Of a stretch of DNA of 64,000 nt, positions 34,130 to 45,519 are shown in pieces; position 1 is the first letter of the stretch, and each line of letters opens with the position of its first letter. Source of the DNA: Adiantum capillus-veneris (Eukaryota > Streptophyta > Polypodiopsida > Polypodiales > Pteridaceae); NCBI GenBank assembly GCA_014529385.2, contig CM043958.1, forward strand, positions 88,202,525 through 88,266,524. The letters are read 5' to 3'. A program made the position numbers and the translations under genes. The notes under the pieces were generated by a model that was not told the DNA's origin, searched no databases, and saw nothing but the letters and a program-made list of their open reading frames with translations.

Positions 34130-35230
34130 CGTTTAGGCCACCAAAGCCTGGCTTGAAATACCTTCTTTGCGATTAAAGGTCTGGAAAAATTTCCATCAGC
34201 AAGACCTTTGTGAGCCTCCTCAAGTATTGCTCGTTATTCTAGTCTTGGAACACACCACATTAATATATCCTTAAGATCTTTGAAGTAAAGCTGATCCAAG
34301 AGAATTTTGAACCTATTACTTCTCAATGCTACTAGTTTTCTCTTATCGATTGTCAAATGGACTGGTATGATGCCTTTCTACAAAAGATCATCATCTCCTC
34401 ATATCACGACCATGGGAGAGGTTCCAAATGTGTAGCTTCCTCTTCCACTTCTGATCTGAACAAATGTGTATCCGATAACTCATCTTCAATATCAATGGGG
34501 CCTCTATTGAATCCAATCGCGAAAAATAGTATGCCACCACATGTTGTGCTTAGGGTTGATTACCACTTCAAATTCAAATTCATGTAGTAAGATTGTCCAT
34601 CTACCCATTTTGCCTATCAAATTCTATTGGTGTACCATAAATAGCAATGCCGAGCGATCCACATGAGAATAAATTTTTTTTTATAGAAAATAATATTTGA
34701 ACTTCCTCATCGAATATACCATTCCCAAACATTCTCTCTCCATCATTGAATAGTTCTTTTGTGATGCAAAAATGTGTCTACTAGAATGATAGACTCATCA
34801 GAACCATCCACTCATTGTTTCCACCATCATTACACTTCCAATTGCGATATCAAAGGTATCAACAAACATGGGAAATCCTTGGCCTGCAAAATGCACCTAG
34901 TACCTTCCAAAGGGATATGCAACATATATTTGGTCCATATCTCTCCAATTTCATGTGGATTTTTTGGATGATTTCTCTATTTTTGGAGAAAAGTCAAAGC
35001 ATCTGTATCATTTGAGACTGTGTTTTTAAAAATGTAGGGAAACCAGATTGATCCTTAACATGTGGCCAAACCACATCACCGTGCAAGCAAAGATTCCCCA
35101 CGTGGTGATAAATGAAGTCTTTGGTTGATCTACAACTACCATTTGGACTAAATTGTAATCATTGTATCCATCCGTGAAAGAGTACATTTGCTGATCAGCA
35201 ACTTTGTCCAAAGTAGAATCCAAAAATAGG
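34130..35230 (-). pseudogene. Rearranged non-chromovirus gypsy RT-RNase H remnant
   Basis: On the minus strand 35223-35040 reads ILDKVADQQ-type RT (MYSFTDGYNDYNLVQM, TTWGIFACTVMWFG). On the plus strand 34870-35058 reads the next part of the same domain (LQNAPSTFQRDMQHIFGPYL, HLRLCF, KCRETRLILN). The minus strand from about 34760 to 34450 then gives RNase H (MVYSMRKFKYYFL, HVDRSALLFMVHQ, GRWTILLHEFEFEVV). So the middle piece is inverted. Wording resembles the pol at 9144-11010, hence the same broad lineage. No LTR was found. Confidence 0.7.
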
Positions 35231-35539
35231 AGTGGAAAGGGATCTGGAATTCTATGATTTTGCTAATATAATCTGTCACCATTGTGAGTTTTGCATAAAA
35301 AAGAACTACTCATAATCAAGTAGATTACTCTTCCAAATTCTTGTCAAACCTCATGCTTTAAAATGACTATATTTACCTTGCACTCGTCCCTTGGCTCTCT
35401 AAAGTTGTAGGAACACCTCAAAGCCCCTATTAATTAGAAACGACCTGAAAAGTGAATAATAAGGGTCTGAATTAGCTAGCATTGACCTTCTAGAAACCTA
35501 ATATCAACTAAATGGCTATGAGATATCGCTACTCAACAA
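35231..35539. other. No gene; possible LINE 3' end
   Basis: CCATTGTGAGTTTTGCATAAAAAA at about 35280 resembles the LINE 3' terminus at 54548-54570 (CAATTGTGAGTTTTGCC then A-rich), so an old LINE tail may end here. The remainder shows nothing recognisable. Confidence 0.35.
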
Positions 35540-35950
35540 AGTGATAAAAGAGCTTGACAATGTTGTAATGCCAATCTATGAATCCGGGCTTGAGTGGAAT
35601 GCCTGGAGATGGCCCGGAAGTAGTCTTTTATAGAAACCCCAGTCTAAAGGCATATATCATGCAATCATACACGAGAATAACTGGTCTAGCCCCCTCAATA
35701 GAATATGGAAGTGACAATGGCCGGAAGAACGGTGGGAGAAAGTCATGGAGAATATTTGGAAACCAAAGTGGCCGAAGTTTATGAAGATTTTTTATGGAAG
35801 GTGATGTGGGGTGCCCTACCGACGGACATAAAGATCCAAGAGAGAGTCATTGGGTCGGGTCGATGCTTGGGGTGCATGATAGCTAGTGAGGATCTCACCC
35901 ACCTATTCATGGAATCTCAAGCAATCAGAGGTCTTCTAGTAAATTCTATA
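35540..35950 (+). pseudogene. LINE fragment with zf-RVT region
   Basis: In shifting frames it reads WPEERWEKVMENIWKPKWPK, then FLWKVMWGALPTDIKIQERV, GSGRCLGC and ASEDLTHLFMES. This is the zinc-binding domain that follows reverse transcriptase in plant L1-type LINEs. The same wording appears at 43700-44300 and 53700-54230. Only this tail is present. Confidence 0.75.
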
Positions 35951-36134
35951 GCTACACACAACACACGCATAGACATATTGATGAATTCTTTTTATTTCAC
36001 ATTTTATTTCATAGCCTCACATGGCTTGACTTTTCTTGCATTCTATAAATTAATTCTAGTCAATATTCAGAAAGTCTCTTTTATTAAGCGGCCGTCGATC
36101 GAATTCCCTCCTCACAAAGAAGCAAACTAGAAAT

Positions 36135-36565
36135 ACTAACATAAATTTGCAAGATTTTTGAACTATTTTCTCACATATTTCTCCATTTTTCTTTCCTTTA
36201 CCATGATTTGCAACCGGCTAGTAGTCTCGATTTTCAACCGGCTTTAGGCTAAGCTGAGGCAATCCTTCCCCGAACACTCATTCTAGTTAAACTCAACCTA
36301 ATGACTTTATCACTTTCTTATTATTTTAGAAAGCCACCGTGACCCTTTCACTAACATAAATTTGCAAGATTTTTGAACTATTTTCTCACATATTTCTCCA
36401 TTTTTCTTTCCTTTACCATGATTTGCAACCGGCTAGTAGTCTTGATTTTCAACCGGCTTTAGGCTAAGCTGAGGCAATCCTTCCCCAAACATTGATCCTA
36501 GTTAAACTCAACCTAATGACTTTATCACTTTCTTATTATTTTAGATGGCCACTGTGACCCTTTCA
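36135..36565. repeat. 215-bp tandem duplication (two copies)
   Basis: Copies at 36135-36349 and 36350-36565, starting ACTAACATAAATTTGCAAG. They differ by roughly ten bases. Each includes two CAACCGGCT words. No coding content is evident. Confidence 0.92.
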
Positions 36566-36589
36566 CTTGTTTTCTTTTGGGTGGGTTTG

Positions 36590-36678
36590 TTTTTTTTTTT
36601 GGGGGGGGGGGGGAGTTGGGTGTGCACATGAAGGAGAGGAAGATACATTTTCCTCATAAAACTTATTGCAAATATCTT

Positions 36679-36717
<39 letters not shown>

Positions 36718-36718
36718 A

Positions 36719-36751
<33 letters not shown>

Positions 36752-36907
36752 CCAACATTGCTAGCCATATAACAATCACACCAATTCTTTTCTATATTAT
36801 CTAATGCAACTTGAAGGGCCCTACCATGTGGCATAAGGAGAGGGATTCGAGGAGGGAGTGGAAGCCAAGGCAAAGAGGGAGGCTTGGCTTGGGGAGTGGA
36901 GCATATT

Positions 36908-36976
<69 letters not shown>

Positions 36977-36984
36977 ACACACAC
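36590..36984. repeat. Homopolymer and compound (TC)n(AC)n microsatellites
   Basis: T run then G13 (36590-36613); (TC)n 36681-36713 passing through CACT units into (AC)n to 36749; a second (TC)n 36911-36944 directly joined to (AC)n 36945-36970 with an interrupted AC tail to 36985. The open frames crossing these are artefacts of the repeats. Confidence 0.95.
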
Positions 36985-37099
36985 AAGAGGAGCTTTTCCT
37001 TCCTTCCCATGTCTATAGGATGGGCCACGCACTCCTATACATAAGACGTGCTTATAACAAGTTCTTCATTGTACATTGTGGATGCATAAAAAATGACAT

Positions 37100-37877
37100 C
37101 ATATTTACTTGGCATGAGTTGTAGATAAAGTTTTTATGAAGGCTTTTTAAGAAAATAGAAATTCCCACATTATGTGAGATATTTATATTAACGAAAACAA
37201 AAAAGATACAAAGCTAGCCCATGCAGAGAGGACTAGCCATGGGAACACAAATACTTAAAAGCTTCTGGCTTTTACAGGGAGCCTACAACCCATATAGTGA
37301 TAGACATAAAAATTGTGGCTTCTTTTCTTCTTATTTTGATGAGACTAGTGCTGTGAGAAGTTCGAGCAACGTCAACAAGGTGGCTTTCAATGACATCTTA
37401 CATAACAAAGGAGATGTCTTTTTCATAAGGAGTGGATCTCAGTGGCCAAATGTGAGTGCATAAAGCTTTCATGAAGAGCATACCAAGAAAAAGGCATAGA
37501 GTGCCCTTCAAATCCCCATGAAAGGTTCTTTATGCTTGCCTTATACGTTAAAGTAATGTCTAAAAAGATCCTTTGCGGAATGTAAAAAGGTACTTAAAGA
37601 AATGTGAGATACTCTTGAATTGAAGGGACAATTGAGTTTATGGTGAGAAACCACATCCTTGTGAAACCAAAAGCCTCTCCAAGAAAGCACGTGTGTATTC
37701 AAAAGAACATGTTTTTCCATAAGCTAAAGAGTACATACGTTTTGAGAGATACTAGGATGCAAAGATTTACACAACCATAAAGAGGTATTAGGGTACTAAA
37801 AAATAAAAATTCTTTAATTAGGTCACAAGATTCTTTAATTAGCTTTTTTAATTGCAAAAGTTGGAAAAAATGATTGC

Positions 37878-37936
<59 letters not shown>

Positions 37937-38085
37937 GCACGCGTGTGCGTGCACCCGTTTCTAGATTGTATGTGTCTCTCTCCATCTCTCTTCTCTCTCT
38001 TTTTTGCCACCCCTATGTATATCTCTCTCCCATGCGCTCGACAGTCTGCATTATTTCAACAGTTGCAAAGGGTAGGATGCGAAGG

Positions 38086-38152
<67 letters not shown>

Positions 38153-38770
38153 TATCATGGGGCCAAGGAAGGCGTGCATCCCCTAGAGGCCTTGCATGGC
38201 CTTGAAATCTTTGCACCTACAAATTGTTGAGTGCAAGCTCTCAATTGGGTTAGACTTAGCAACATCGATCATGGCAAAGATGATGGCGAGGGAGGAGGCG
38301 CAAATGATTGGGGAGGGAGGCAACACGAGGTGGGTGGGAAGTGGCAAATGAAGAGAGAGAAAGGCGGGGGAATGTTGTGAGGAATTGACCCCTCAAAGTC
38401 TACATATGAATTTTTGAGCATTTTCTAAAGATGATAGGTATAATATAACATTAAGTAATTTGCCTATGTTGCATGTTACACAATGAGATTACTGGGAACA
38501 TATTCATTGTAGCCTTCGCTAGACTGCACAAATCACATATAGAGCAAAATTACCAATAAAGATAGTGGCCCCAAAAGGAGATAAACCTATTAAAATAGTA
38601 TCAATTTCAAGTCCTCCCTATTGCCAACAAAAGTAAAATTCTGAAAAATGTTACAAAGAAGCCACTATATCTTTGTTTTCCCAAAACTCACAATAGTGAG
38701 TGTATATATGTTACAAAAGCAAAAAAGTTAGAAGGAAAGCCATGCTCCAAACGAGCCATGACATCTATCA
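37100..38770. other. No gene; two more long microsatellites
   Basis: (TC)n(AC)n at 37881-37937 followed by GCACGCGTGTGCGTGC, and (TC)n at 38089-38147. The unique sequence between them has no recognisable domain on either strand. Confidence 0.6.
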
Positions 38771-40400
38771 ACAACCAACCCACAATATCACCCAATCCAT
38801 AAGACCTATACATATGCTGACAAAGGGAAGCCACCTTGAGACCGCTAACAGCAAGGAGAATTGTCTTGGGGTTGCCACCAAGGAGAAAGCCATGTCACAT
38901 GAGCCCCTTGACCACCAAGCCAGGCCTCCAAGAGCAAACCACTGACATAAGAAACTAGCAGAGTCAACTTTTTTCTTTCTCTGCTTAAGCAAGCTAATAG
39001 TACTAGTGTTGTTCTTATTAGACTTTACCTTAACCATATGATTGATGAGATCTAATTTTACCTCCTCAGCATCACTAGCAAACACCTCAGGCTGGCAAGA
39101 TTTGTTAGACGTCTGTGTCACAACGGATGAGTTATCAATCGGCTTAGTTCTATCCCGCATCTCCTTAGTCGGTCTTGTAGTCTATGCTTTTCTCATCATA
39201 AGGTCGTGTCGGCGTAGATGATTATTGTTGCACCTCCATTGAAGTGCAATCCACCTTTTTAGCCACCTCCCCACATGTCCCATCATGTTCACTAGTCTTT
39301 ACTTCTATCTTAGTGGCATATGTTGAAGGCTTGCTTTCTTTAGTGACCTATCTCCAAGTTGTCATGAACCTCATGGGGGCAGTTTCCACCTCGGTGAAAT
39401 CCCTCGCATTTGTAGCAACACTTGTAGCAGGCATTCGGGAATGAAGCGAAAGCTAATTCTTGTCAAAATTAATGCACCAAAACTTCCCATATTCAAATCC
39501 ATATACTTGGGAATAGGTTTGCTCATATTCCACAAAATACATACCTTTATGTCCTGACCCAACCTCACTCGCTGCAATTTTGGAATGAGCAGTAGCCTGC
39601 CCACCATGGCAGATATGGAGCCAACATGGTCTAGAATCCATAGAGGAAAGCCCTTGAGCGTGACTCACACAAGTCAATAGTCCGTGAACTCTTCATTCAG
39701 ACAGAATTCGGGCGTCCAAGGCATAGCATAAGCAAAGTGAGAACTTCAAAAAGTGAGGGGAAGGATAGCATAACGTAACTTGAATTAGTGTATCACCTTT
39801 CATGCATATACAAACTCCATACTTTGTTGCTCCACTTTTAGCGATCATTCTTGTTGCATGTAAACATTAGCATCCTCCTTCAATAGTCCAACGTTTGAAC
39901 TAGGCCTACAAAGCAAATTGCAATTTTTTGCATGAAGTCCACAAATCCAACTCTCCCATCTAATCTGCAAAGTGGTGCATAGCATGCCAGGATTGAGCAT
40001 GCCAAAATCTGTTATCCCCAAAATTGGCTCAAGTTGATGTGGATTGGTAGGTTGATTTTCCTTTCCTCTTTGGCAATTGTCTACAATCAAAGCTTTTGGA
40101 GATAAATTCATGAGAATAAAGCGTAGAATCATCAACATAAGCTTGTCCCGCAAAATGAGTGCCAGAAGATAAAACCAACCCATGTTATTCATAGTACTCC
40201 AATAGTCGATGTAAAGTCATAGTCGATGGGATTTAATTGCATACAATAGTGCACTCAAAGGACAACCTTGGTGTACTAAAGTTTGCAAAATAGAATCCCT
40301 GTAAACAAAGTCGAAGGATTTTTCAATGAGAACATCTTGAATCAATGTATTTTGAGTGTTCCATTCTCAAAAAGACATTGGTAATATTATATGTGATACG
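38770..40400 (-). pseudogene. Degenerate LINE pieces, minus strand
   Basis: Two LINE-like parts in many broken frames. At about 40330-40020 I read HQGCPLSALLYAI and GQAYVDDSTLYS, matching the RT motifs GCPLSPLLF and YADD. At about 39680-39360 I read KGFPLWILDHVGS, SKPIPKYMDL and CYKCEGFHRGGNC, which resemble the DUF4283-type ORF1 of L1 elements with its zinc knuckle (spacing is one residue short). RT lies upstream of ORF1 on the minus strand, so these are two separate fragments or a rearranged copy. Frames at 38768-39160 have no assigned domain. Confidence 0.5.
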
Positions 40401-40446
40401 TTGATAGGGTAAGATTAAAAAAAAGGCACTCTAGAGTACAACCACC

Positions 40447-41849
40447 CCAACATTAGTGGACTCAGACCAAGCAAAATACTTGCAAAGGCCATTTACCCTG
40501 GATGAACTTGGGATGACACTCAAAAAGCTACGCAAAGAAAGTCTTTAGGATGGGATGGGATCACGGTCAAGTTTTGTCGAGAGTTCTGGGAAGTCCTGGA
40601 CCCGTCTTTCTTGCATATGGTCAATAGAGCCTTTAATAAATGTACACTTGAATTGGGTGTGAAGAAAGGAATAATTAAGCTCATCCCCAAGCAATCATCA
40701 TGCTCTCAACTCAAACACGAGAGACCAATCACAATGATGATAGTGGTGTACAAGGTGTTGGCTAAACTTATTGTTGAAAGAATGACCCGAACTGATGTTA
40801 TCTCTCCCCACCAACATGGATTTATTAAAGGTAGATCAATATATGATAACATCCTGACAGCCATGATAGGTATGGAATATGCCAAGTTCAAGTAATAGGA
40901 ATGTATCCTACTGCAATTGTTCCTCGATAAGGCATATGATAGAATAACCTGGTCATTTGTGCAAGAAACGTTGCAAGCTTTGGGGTTCGGTCCATGAATC
41001 TGTCAAGTTGTAAGTACTCTTGGGGAAGGGAGCTCCTCAAAATTGCTTTTCAATTCAAGAGTAGTTGGATGCTTTGATGTCAAGAGGTTCATTCGTCTAG
41101 GGTGCCCCTTCGTGCTGCTTTGGTTTGTCGCCGCACCCACCCTCTAATTGCTATGTTGGAGCAAGTGGCGATAAGAGGAGTGATTAAAGGGATTCAAGTC
41201 CAGAATGGTAAACAACTGCTTATCGAGATGTTTGTTGATGAGTCATTACTCTTCCTACAAGCGGATGGGAATAATGTTAGACAAGCCTTAGAGATTGTCC
41301 AAGTGTTTGCCACAGCATCAAGGTCTCAATGTAACATAGAAAAATCAAGACTTATCTCTTTGTTAGAAGAAGATAATTTTAACTCTTCAGGTTGGACTGG
41401 CGAGGTTGTTAAGAGAGGTAACATCTTCCAACACTTAGGGGTGCCCATTGGGGAAGAAAATGCTCACGAGACATCCTTTGATTGGGTTCAAGAAAGAATT
41501 AAAAAGAAAATGAAGGGCTGGGAGTTCATCCTAACTCCTTTCCACTGCAGAGCTATGATAATTAATACCTTCTTCATCCCGTATATAACCTTCACGTCAC
41601 CATTCCTACAATTATCCCGAAAAATTTGGAATTCCTTCTTGAAGCCAATCAAGGAGTTTTTGTGGAGAAATAAACTAACTGCAGGTAGATCGTGGCAATG
41701 GGCTAAATGGCATCTATTGCTAAACCAAATGCTCAAGGTGGACTAGGTGTCCTTGACCCTATCACTCATGATTTGGCTTTACGTGCTAAATTTTTTTGCA
41801 CCCTTGCCATTTCAAAAGAGAGCTGAGCTTATATGGCAAGGAAAATGGT
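40447..41849 (+). pseudogene. L1-type LINE reverse transcriptase remnant
   Basis: LINE RT in several frames: a WDGITVKFCREFWE start, IIKLIPKQ and RPITMMIVVYKVLAKLI, HQHGFIKGRSIYDNIL at about 40815, FLDKAYDRITW at 40922-40954, PLRAALVCRR, then MFVDESLLFLQA at 41230-41265 where the catalytic FADD has become FVDE. The thumb region (GWEFILTPFHCRAMIINT) runs to about 41746 and WAKWH and GGLGVLDPITHDLALRAKFF follow. The copy is cut at 41850 by an LTR. Confidence 0.82.
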
Positions 41850-42235
41850 TGTTGGGTTTTATTAACACACAAGAATCCCACTCACACACATACTTGTACA
41901 CAGAGAAATGAACACTCAATTCATAATCAGAATACTGCATAAGATAGAATAATCAACTTCAGACTGAGTAGAAATAGAACCAAAGCAAGTTCAGACATCA
42001 AAAAACTTCATTGCTGAGAGCTTGTACATCTCCCCTCTCTCGTACACACGACTACTTCTATCTCTAGCAAGTTATAACTGCTCCAACTGAAACCTTCTTG
42101 ACATGAAGATCCGACCTAACCAAAATCCAACTTACAATATCCAACCAAATAGAAGTCTGACTGAGCATAATCGGATCCAATTCAACATAAATCTGACTGA
42201 GCATCAATTTAGCTAGGTAATTACCCTTTCAACAC
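41850..42235 (-). repeat. Probable LTR of a small retroelement
   Basis: On the minus strand it runs TGTTGAAAGGGTAATTACC to AAAACCCAACA, good TG...CA ends for a copia-like LTR of about 386 bp. It starts exactly where LINE homology stops. A partner LTR and a clear purine tract were not found. Confidence 0.5.
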
Positions 42236-43695
42236 ATGGCACATCCCGATGGTGGATTTTGTAGAAATCCGACTCGGACTTACATATCCCTTGATCAAAA
42301 AGGAACATGACCACAAAAAAAGTTCTAAAAAACTACATATGCTACTCAGTCTGAAAATGCAAAATACTACATCATTTCTGCATAGCCTCAGAACCAACAC
42401 CAGCCTTAGCTTCAGAAATAGAAACTTCTATTGGATCAAAAGTTTCCACAGCTTGGACTGCAAACCCTGCTAGAACATTGTCATCAATCTCCAATTCTGG
42501 CTCAGCACTTTGCTTCTTTTCCAATTTTGAATTTTCCATGTTATGCAACGGTTTATCTGAACACTCAGCTTGTTCTTCACACTGTGTTTGCTCTTCAATC
42601 ACTAGCTTCTCCTTGTGCTTTGCTTTAATATCATGTACCTACTTAATCCAAAATTCTCTTTCCTTCTTAAGTTGAGCTACCTCTACCAGCAAATCAGCTT
42701 CATGTGCACTCACAAGGCAAGTTTTCACTATTTCATATGGTTGCTTCAACACATTAGTCAATCTAGCTCTGATGGATTATCATACCTCTTCCATTGTATT
42801 CTTGAGCTGCTACTTAAGGACCTGCACATCCCCTTCTGACATTAAAACCCCAATCACATCCAACTCCTCTTGAGACAACACATGTTTCTCCATATCCAGC
42901 AACGGCTGGAGTCTTTGATCAAACATCAAATTCTAGACCTGTAGTTCTACATTTTTTTTAGCCAATTGCTCTAACTCATTGCTGACCTTCCCTTCCAAGG
43001 TCATGGTCCATTCTCTGAACAGCCCTAAAGAGAGTTTGAGCTTGGCCAATTCATATTTATGTTGCCCCAAAACAGTCTGCATCTCATCCTTGTCCTTGAT
43101 CTTCAAATACTCAATCTCCATTGGCAAATTCTTGACCATTTCAACCTGCTCCTACAGTAACAACTGATCTGCCCTTGTTTTGTACATTGCATGCATGTGA
43201 TTATCTAGCTACAGCTACTGTTTTTGGACAAATTGCTTAACCTGTTCTAACATGTGTACAACCATGTCAACATCCTCAATGTCAACCAGTTCCTTAGTTT
43301 TCTCAACAGTGACAGGGTCAAAAAAATCCAGCTGCCTAACTGCCTTGAACACTTCACTGTCCTTTTCTTTGACAAAGTAAACAGCTTTCCCAATTTGGTT
43401 GATGTCTGCACTTTGACATCAGAGCTCATAATGGGCATATCCAAATCCTGCATAGAATGAACCAGTTCCGAATTCTACACGGCTTTTAAAGCCTCCTCCT
43501 ATGAGTATCCAGTTTGCACCAAGAATCTAAAAGAAGACATCTGTTGCTTATTCTCTTGCATATCTGCTGGTAGTTCCAATTGCAGACTTGAAAGTCCGAT
43601 TCACCTGCACCTCTGAAATTCTGCCCAAGAAACCTGTAAGGACCTGATCACCTACATCCTTATATGCATTCGGAGCTTTGGGAGGAAAACTAAGC
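42236..43695 (-). pseudogene. Broken coiled-coil protein of unknown family
   Basis: A minus-strand reading of roughly 440 codons can be followed from about 43690 to the stop at 42372, interrupted by TAG codons and one or two frameshifts. Readable parts: VLTGFLGRISEVQVNRTFKS; FRFLVQTGYS then EEALKAV; VYFVKEKDSEVFKAV; EYLKIKDKDEMQTVLGQHKY; LLVEVAQLKKEREFWIK; and an acidic tail QCEEQAECSDKPL. The Leu/Glu/Lys pattern suggests coiled coil. It lies between an LTR (41850-42235) and a LINE, so a Gag-like or accessory protein of that LTR element is the simplest reading. I do not recognise a family. Confidence 0.4.
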
Positions 43696-43699
43696 AACG

Positions 43700-44858
43700 C
43701 TACCAAAAATGCAGAGCTACTTGTCAACAAAGTTGTTAAAGGCCTGGACAACATTCTTATGTCGATCTGGGAATCCACTTTTGGGTGGAAAGCTTGGAAA
43801 TGACCCATGAGTAGCCAACTATTTAAACCTCATACCAAGGGATTTTACCAAGTGTTAATGAACAAGGCTGATCGGTTTTCCCCTTTGAACAAACAATAGA
43901 AGCAACAATGGTTGGAAGCTCGATGGGTCAAGGTCATGAAGAAAATTTGGAATCCACAGTGGTCTCATTTTATGAAGGTATTTATGTGGAAGGTGTTGTG
44001 GGGGGCTTTGCTTGAATCTTGACGATGGTTTGGCTCTTTGAACAAACAATAGAATAAACAATGGTTAGCAGCTCGATGGGTTGAGGTCACGAAGAACATC
44101 TAGAATCCACAGTGGCCTCATTTTATGAAGGTATTTTTGTGGAGGGTGTTGTGGGGGGCTTTGCCAACATGCGTCAAGATTCAAGCACGTGAATTGGGTC
44201 CGATAGGTGTTCAGGTGCAGATTGGCTAGTGAAGACCTTGACCACCTTTTCATGGAATGGTCGACAATTAGAGGCCTGGCAGGGAAGGTGTGCAAATGAA
44301 TACAAAGAACGTGGAAGATAGGGCTTTTCAATAAGAATCTATGCCTTGGTGGGAAACAATTTTGAAGTCTTGCACTGCTAATCTGTACTCAAATTGTTAG
44401 ATACCATTTCTTCAGTAATATATGGAAGGCCAAGAACTGTCGTGTTTTTGATAACGACCTCTCTGTGGCTAGCTTCTCAAAGATTGTACAAGAAAGTAAG
44501 GAGATAATATTTGTGATAGGTAAAAGGCAAAATTGGGATGATTGGCTTTGGTGGGCGATCCTCTCCATCCGGTCAAGCCTTGGAATTATCAAAGGCTTGG
44601 AATTTGAGGAGATTTAAACCTCTCTAGTCCTTGTGGCATCTAATATCTAGAGGGCCATTGCAACCAATCTTCTAATCTTTATCCCCACAAGGTGATTAAG
44701 AGCATGTTTCTCCGGACCCAATCGGTAGCTAATTGTACCATCTTAGTGCCTCTAATATGTACCATCTTATGTGGTGAGGGTTCCACATATCCTTCCAGAC
44801 CTAAAGTTCTTTCTTATGGACTTATGTCAAGCCTTGGAAGATCTAAAAGTACGTGACA
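43700..44858 (+). pseudogene. LINE 3' fragment with duplicated zf-RVT segment
   Basis: Reads LLVNKVVKGLDNILMSIWES, then KVFMWKVLWGALL, and again KVFLWRVLWGALPTCVKIQA. A block of about 153 bp is tandemly duplicated (TTTGAACAAACAATAG at 43884 and 44037). It resembles 53697-54850 along nearly its whole length, including non-coding sequence past the LINE end, but lacks about 150 bases containing the LINE tail. It could be the continuation of the LINE cut at 41850, though about 80 codons would then be missing. Confidence 0.75.
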
Positions 44859-45519
44859 GGCCTAGCTTGCCCAAGGTCCTAGGTCTAAGGACTTTTAACA
44901 CTAAACTTTGGAGGTCTTTAATGAAGCTAACCTCAAGGTCTTTTAATCTCCATTACCTGCTCGTTTCTCTTTGGCAGACCATCTCCCTTTTTGGACCCTT
45001 TATGAGATGTAGCCTTTTCTCCCTTTGGTGCCGTGCTGAGATAGGTCTAAAAGCACATATCTATATTCTAACTCTTATTCCCATTTATATTCCCACATTA
45101 AATGATCACCCAATATGGAAAAACCATTCGGGATAGGTAGATATTAGATTTTATGACATTATCTCTCTCTTGAAATCATGGTCGTCCTTGACTATGAGGT
45201 AGAGAAGATAAAGCTTTAGTCATTAGTCTAAATTTCTTAGCAGGTAGAGGATCCCTTTTTACCCTACGACATCATTTCAGAATGGATGACTAGTCCATTT
45301 GGTGCTTGGGAGGCTTAGCTGTTGCCGCAAGCATGTCTCCTCTTTAGTCCATATCATACTTTCTAACGTAGAGTGACAAATTCTACTTGGTCTTTAAGAG
45401 AGATCGTCATCACAAACATGATTCTAAGTATGCATACTACTCAAATTTGTGCACAATAAAAAGAGAACTAGTCTTATAAGACAAAAACATTCTTCATTTC
45501 AAAAAGCATTTACATTTGC

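Noticed and set aside
36577-37124. Several overlapping frames with Ser-Leu and Thr-His runs
   Set aside because: Artefacts of the (TC)n(AC)n arrays. Both strands and several phases are open at once.
37852-38230. Frames of 117-118 codons over microsatellites
   Set aside because: The same artefact. The unique part shows no coding signature.
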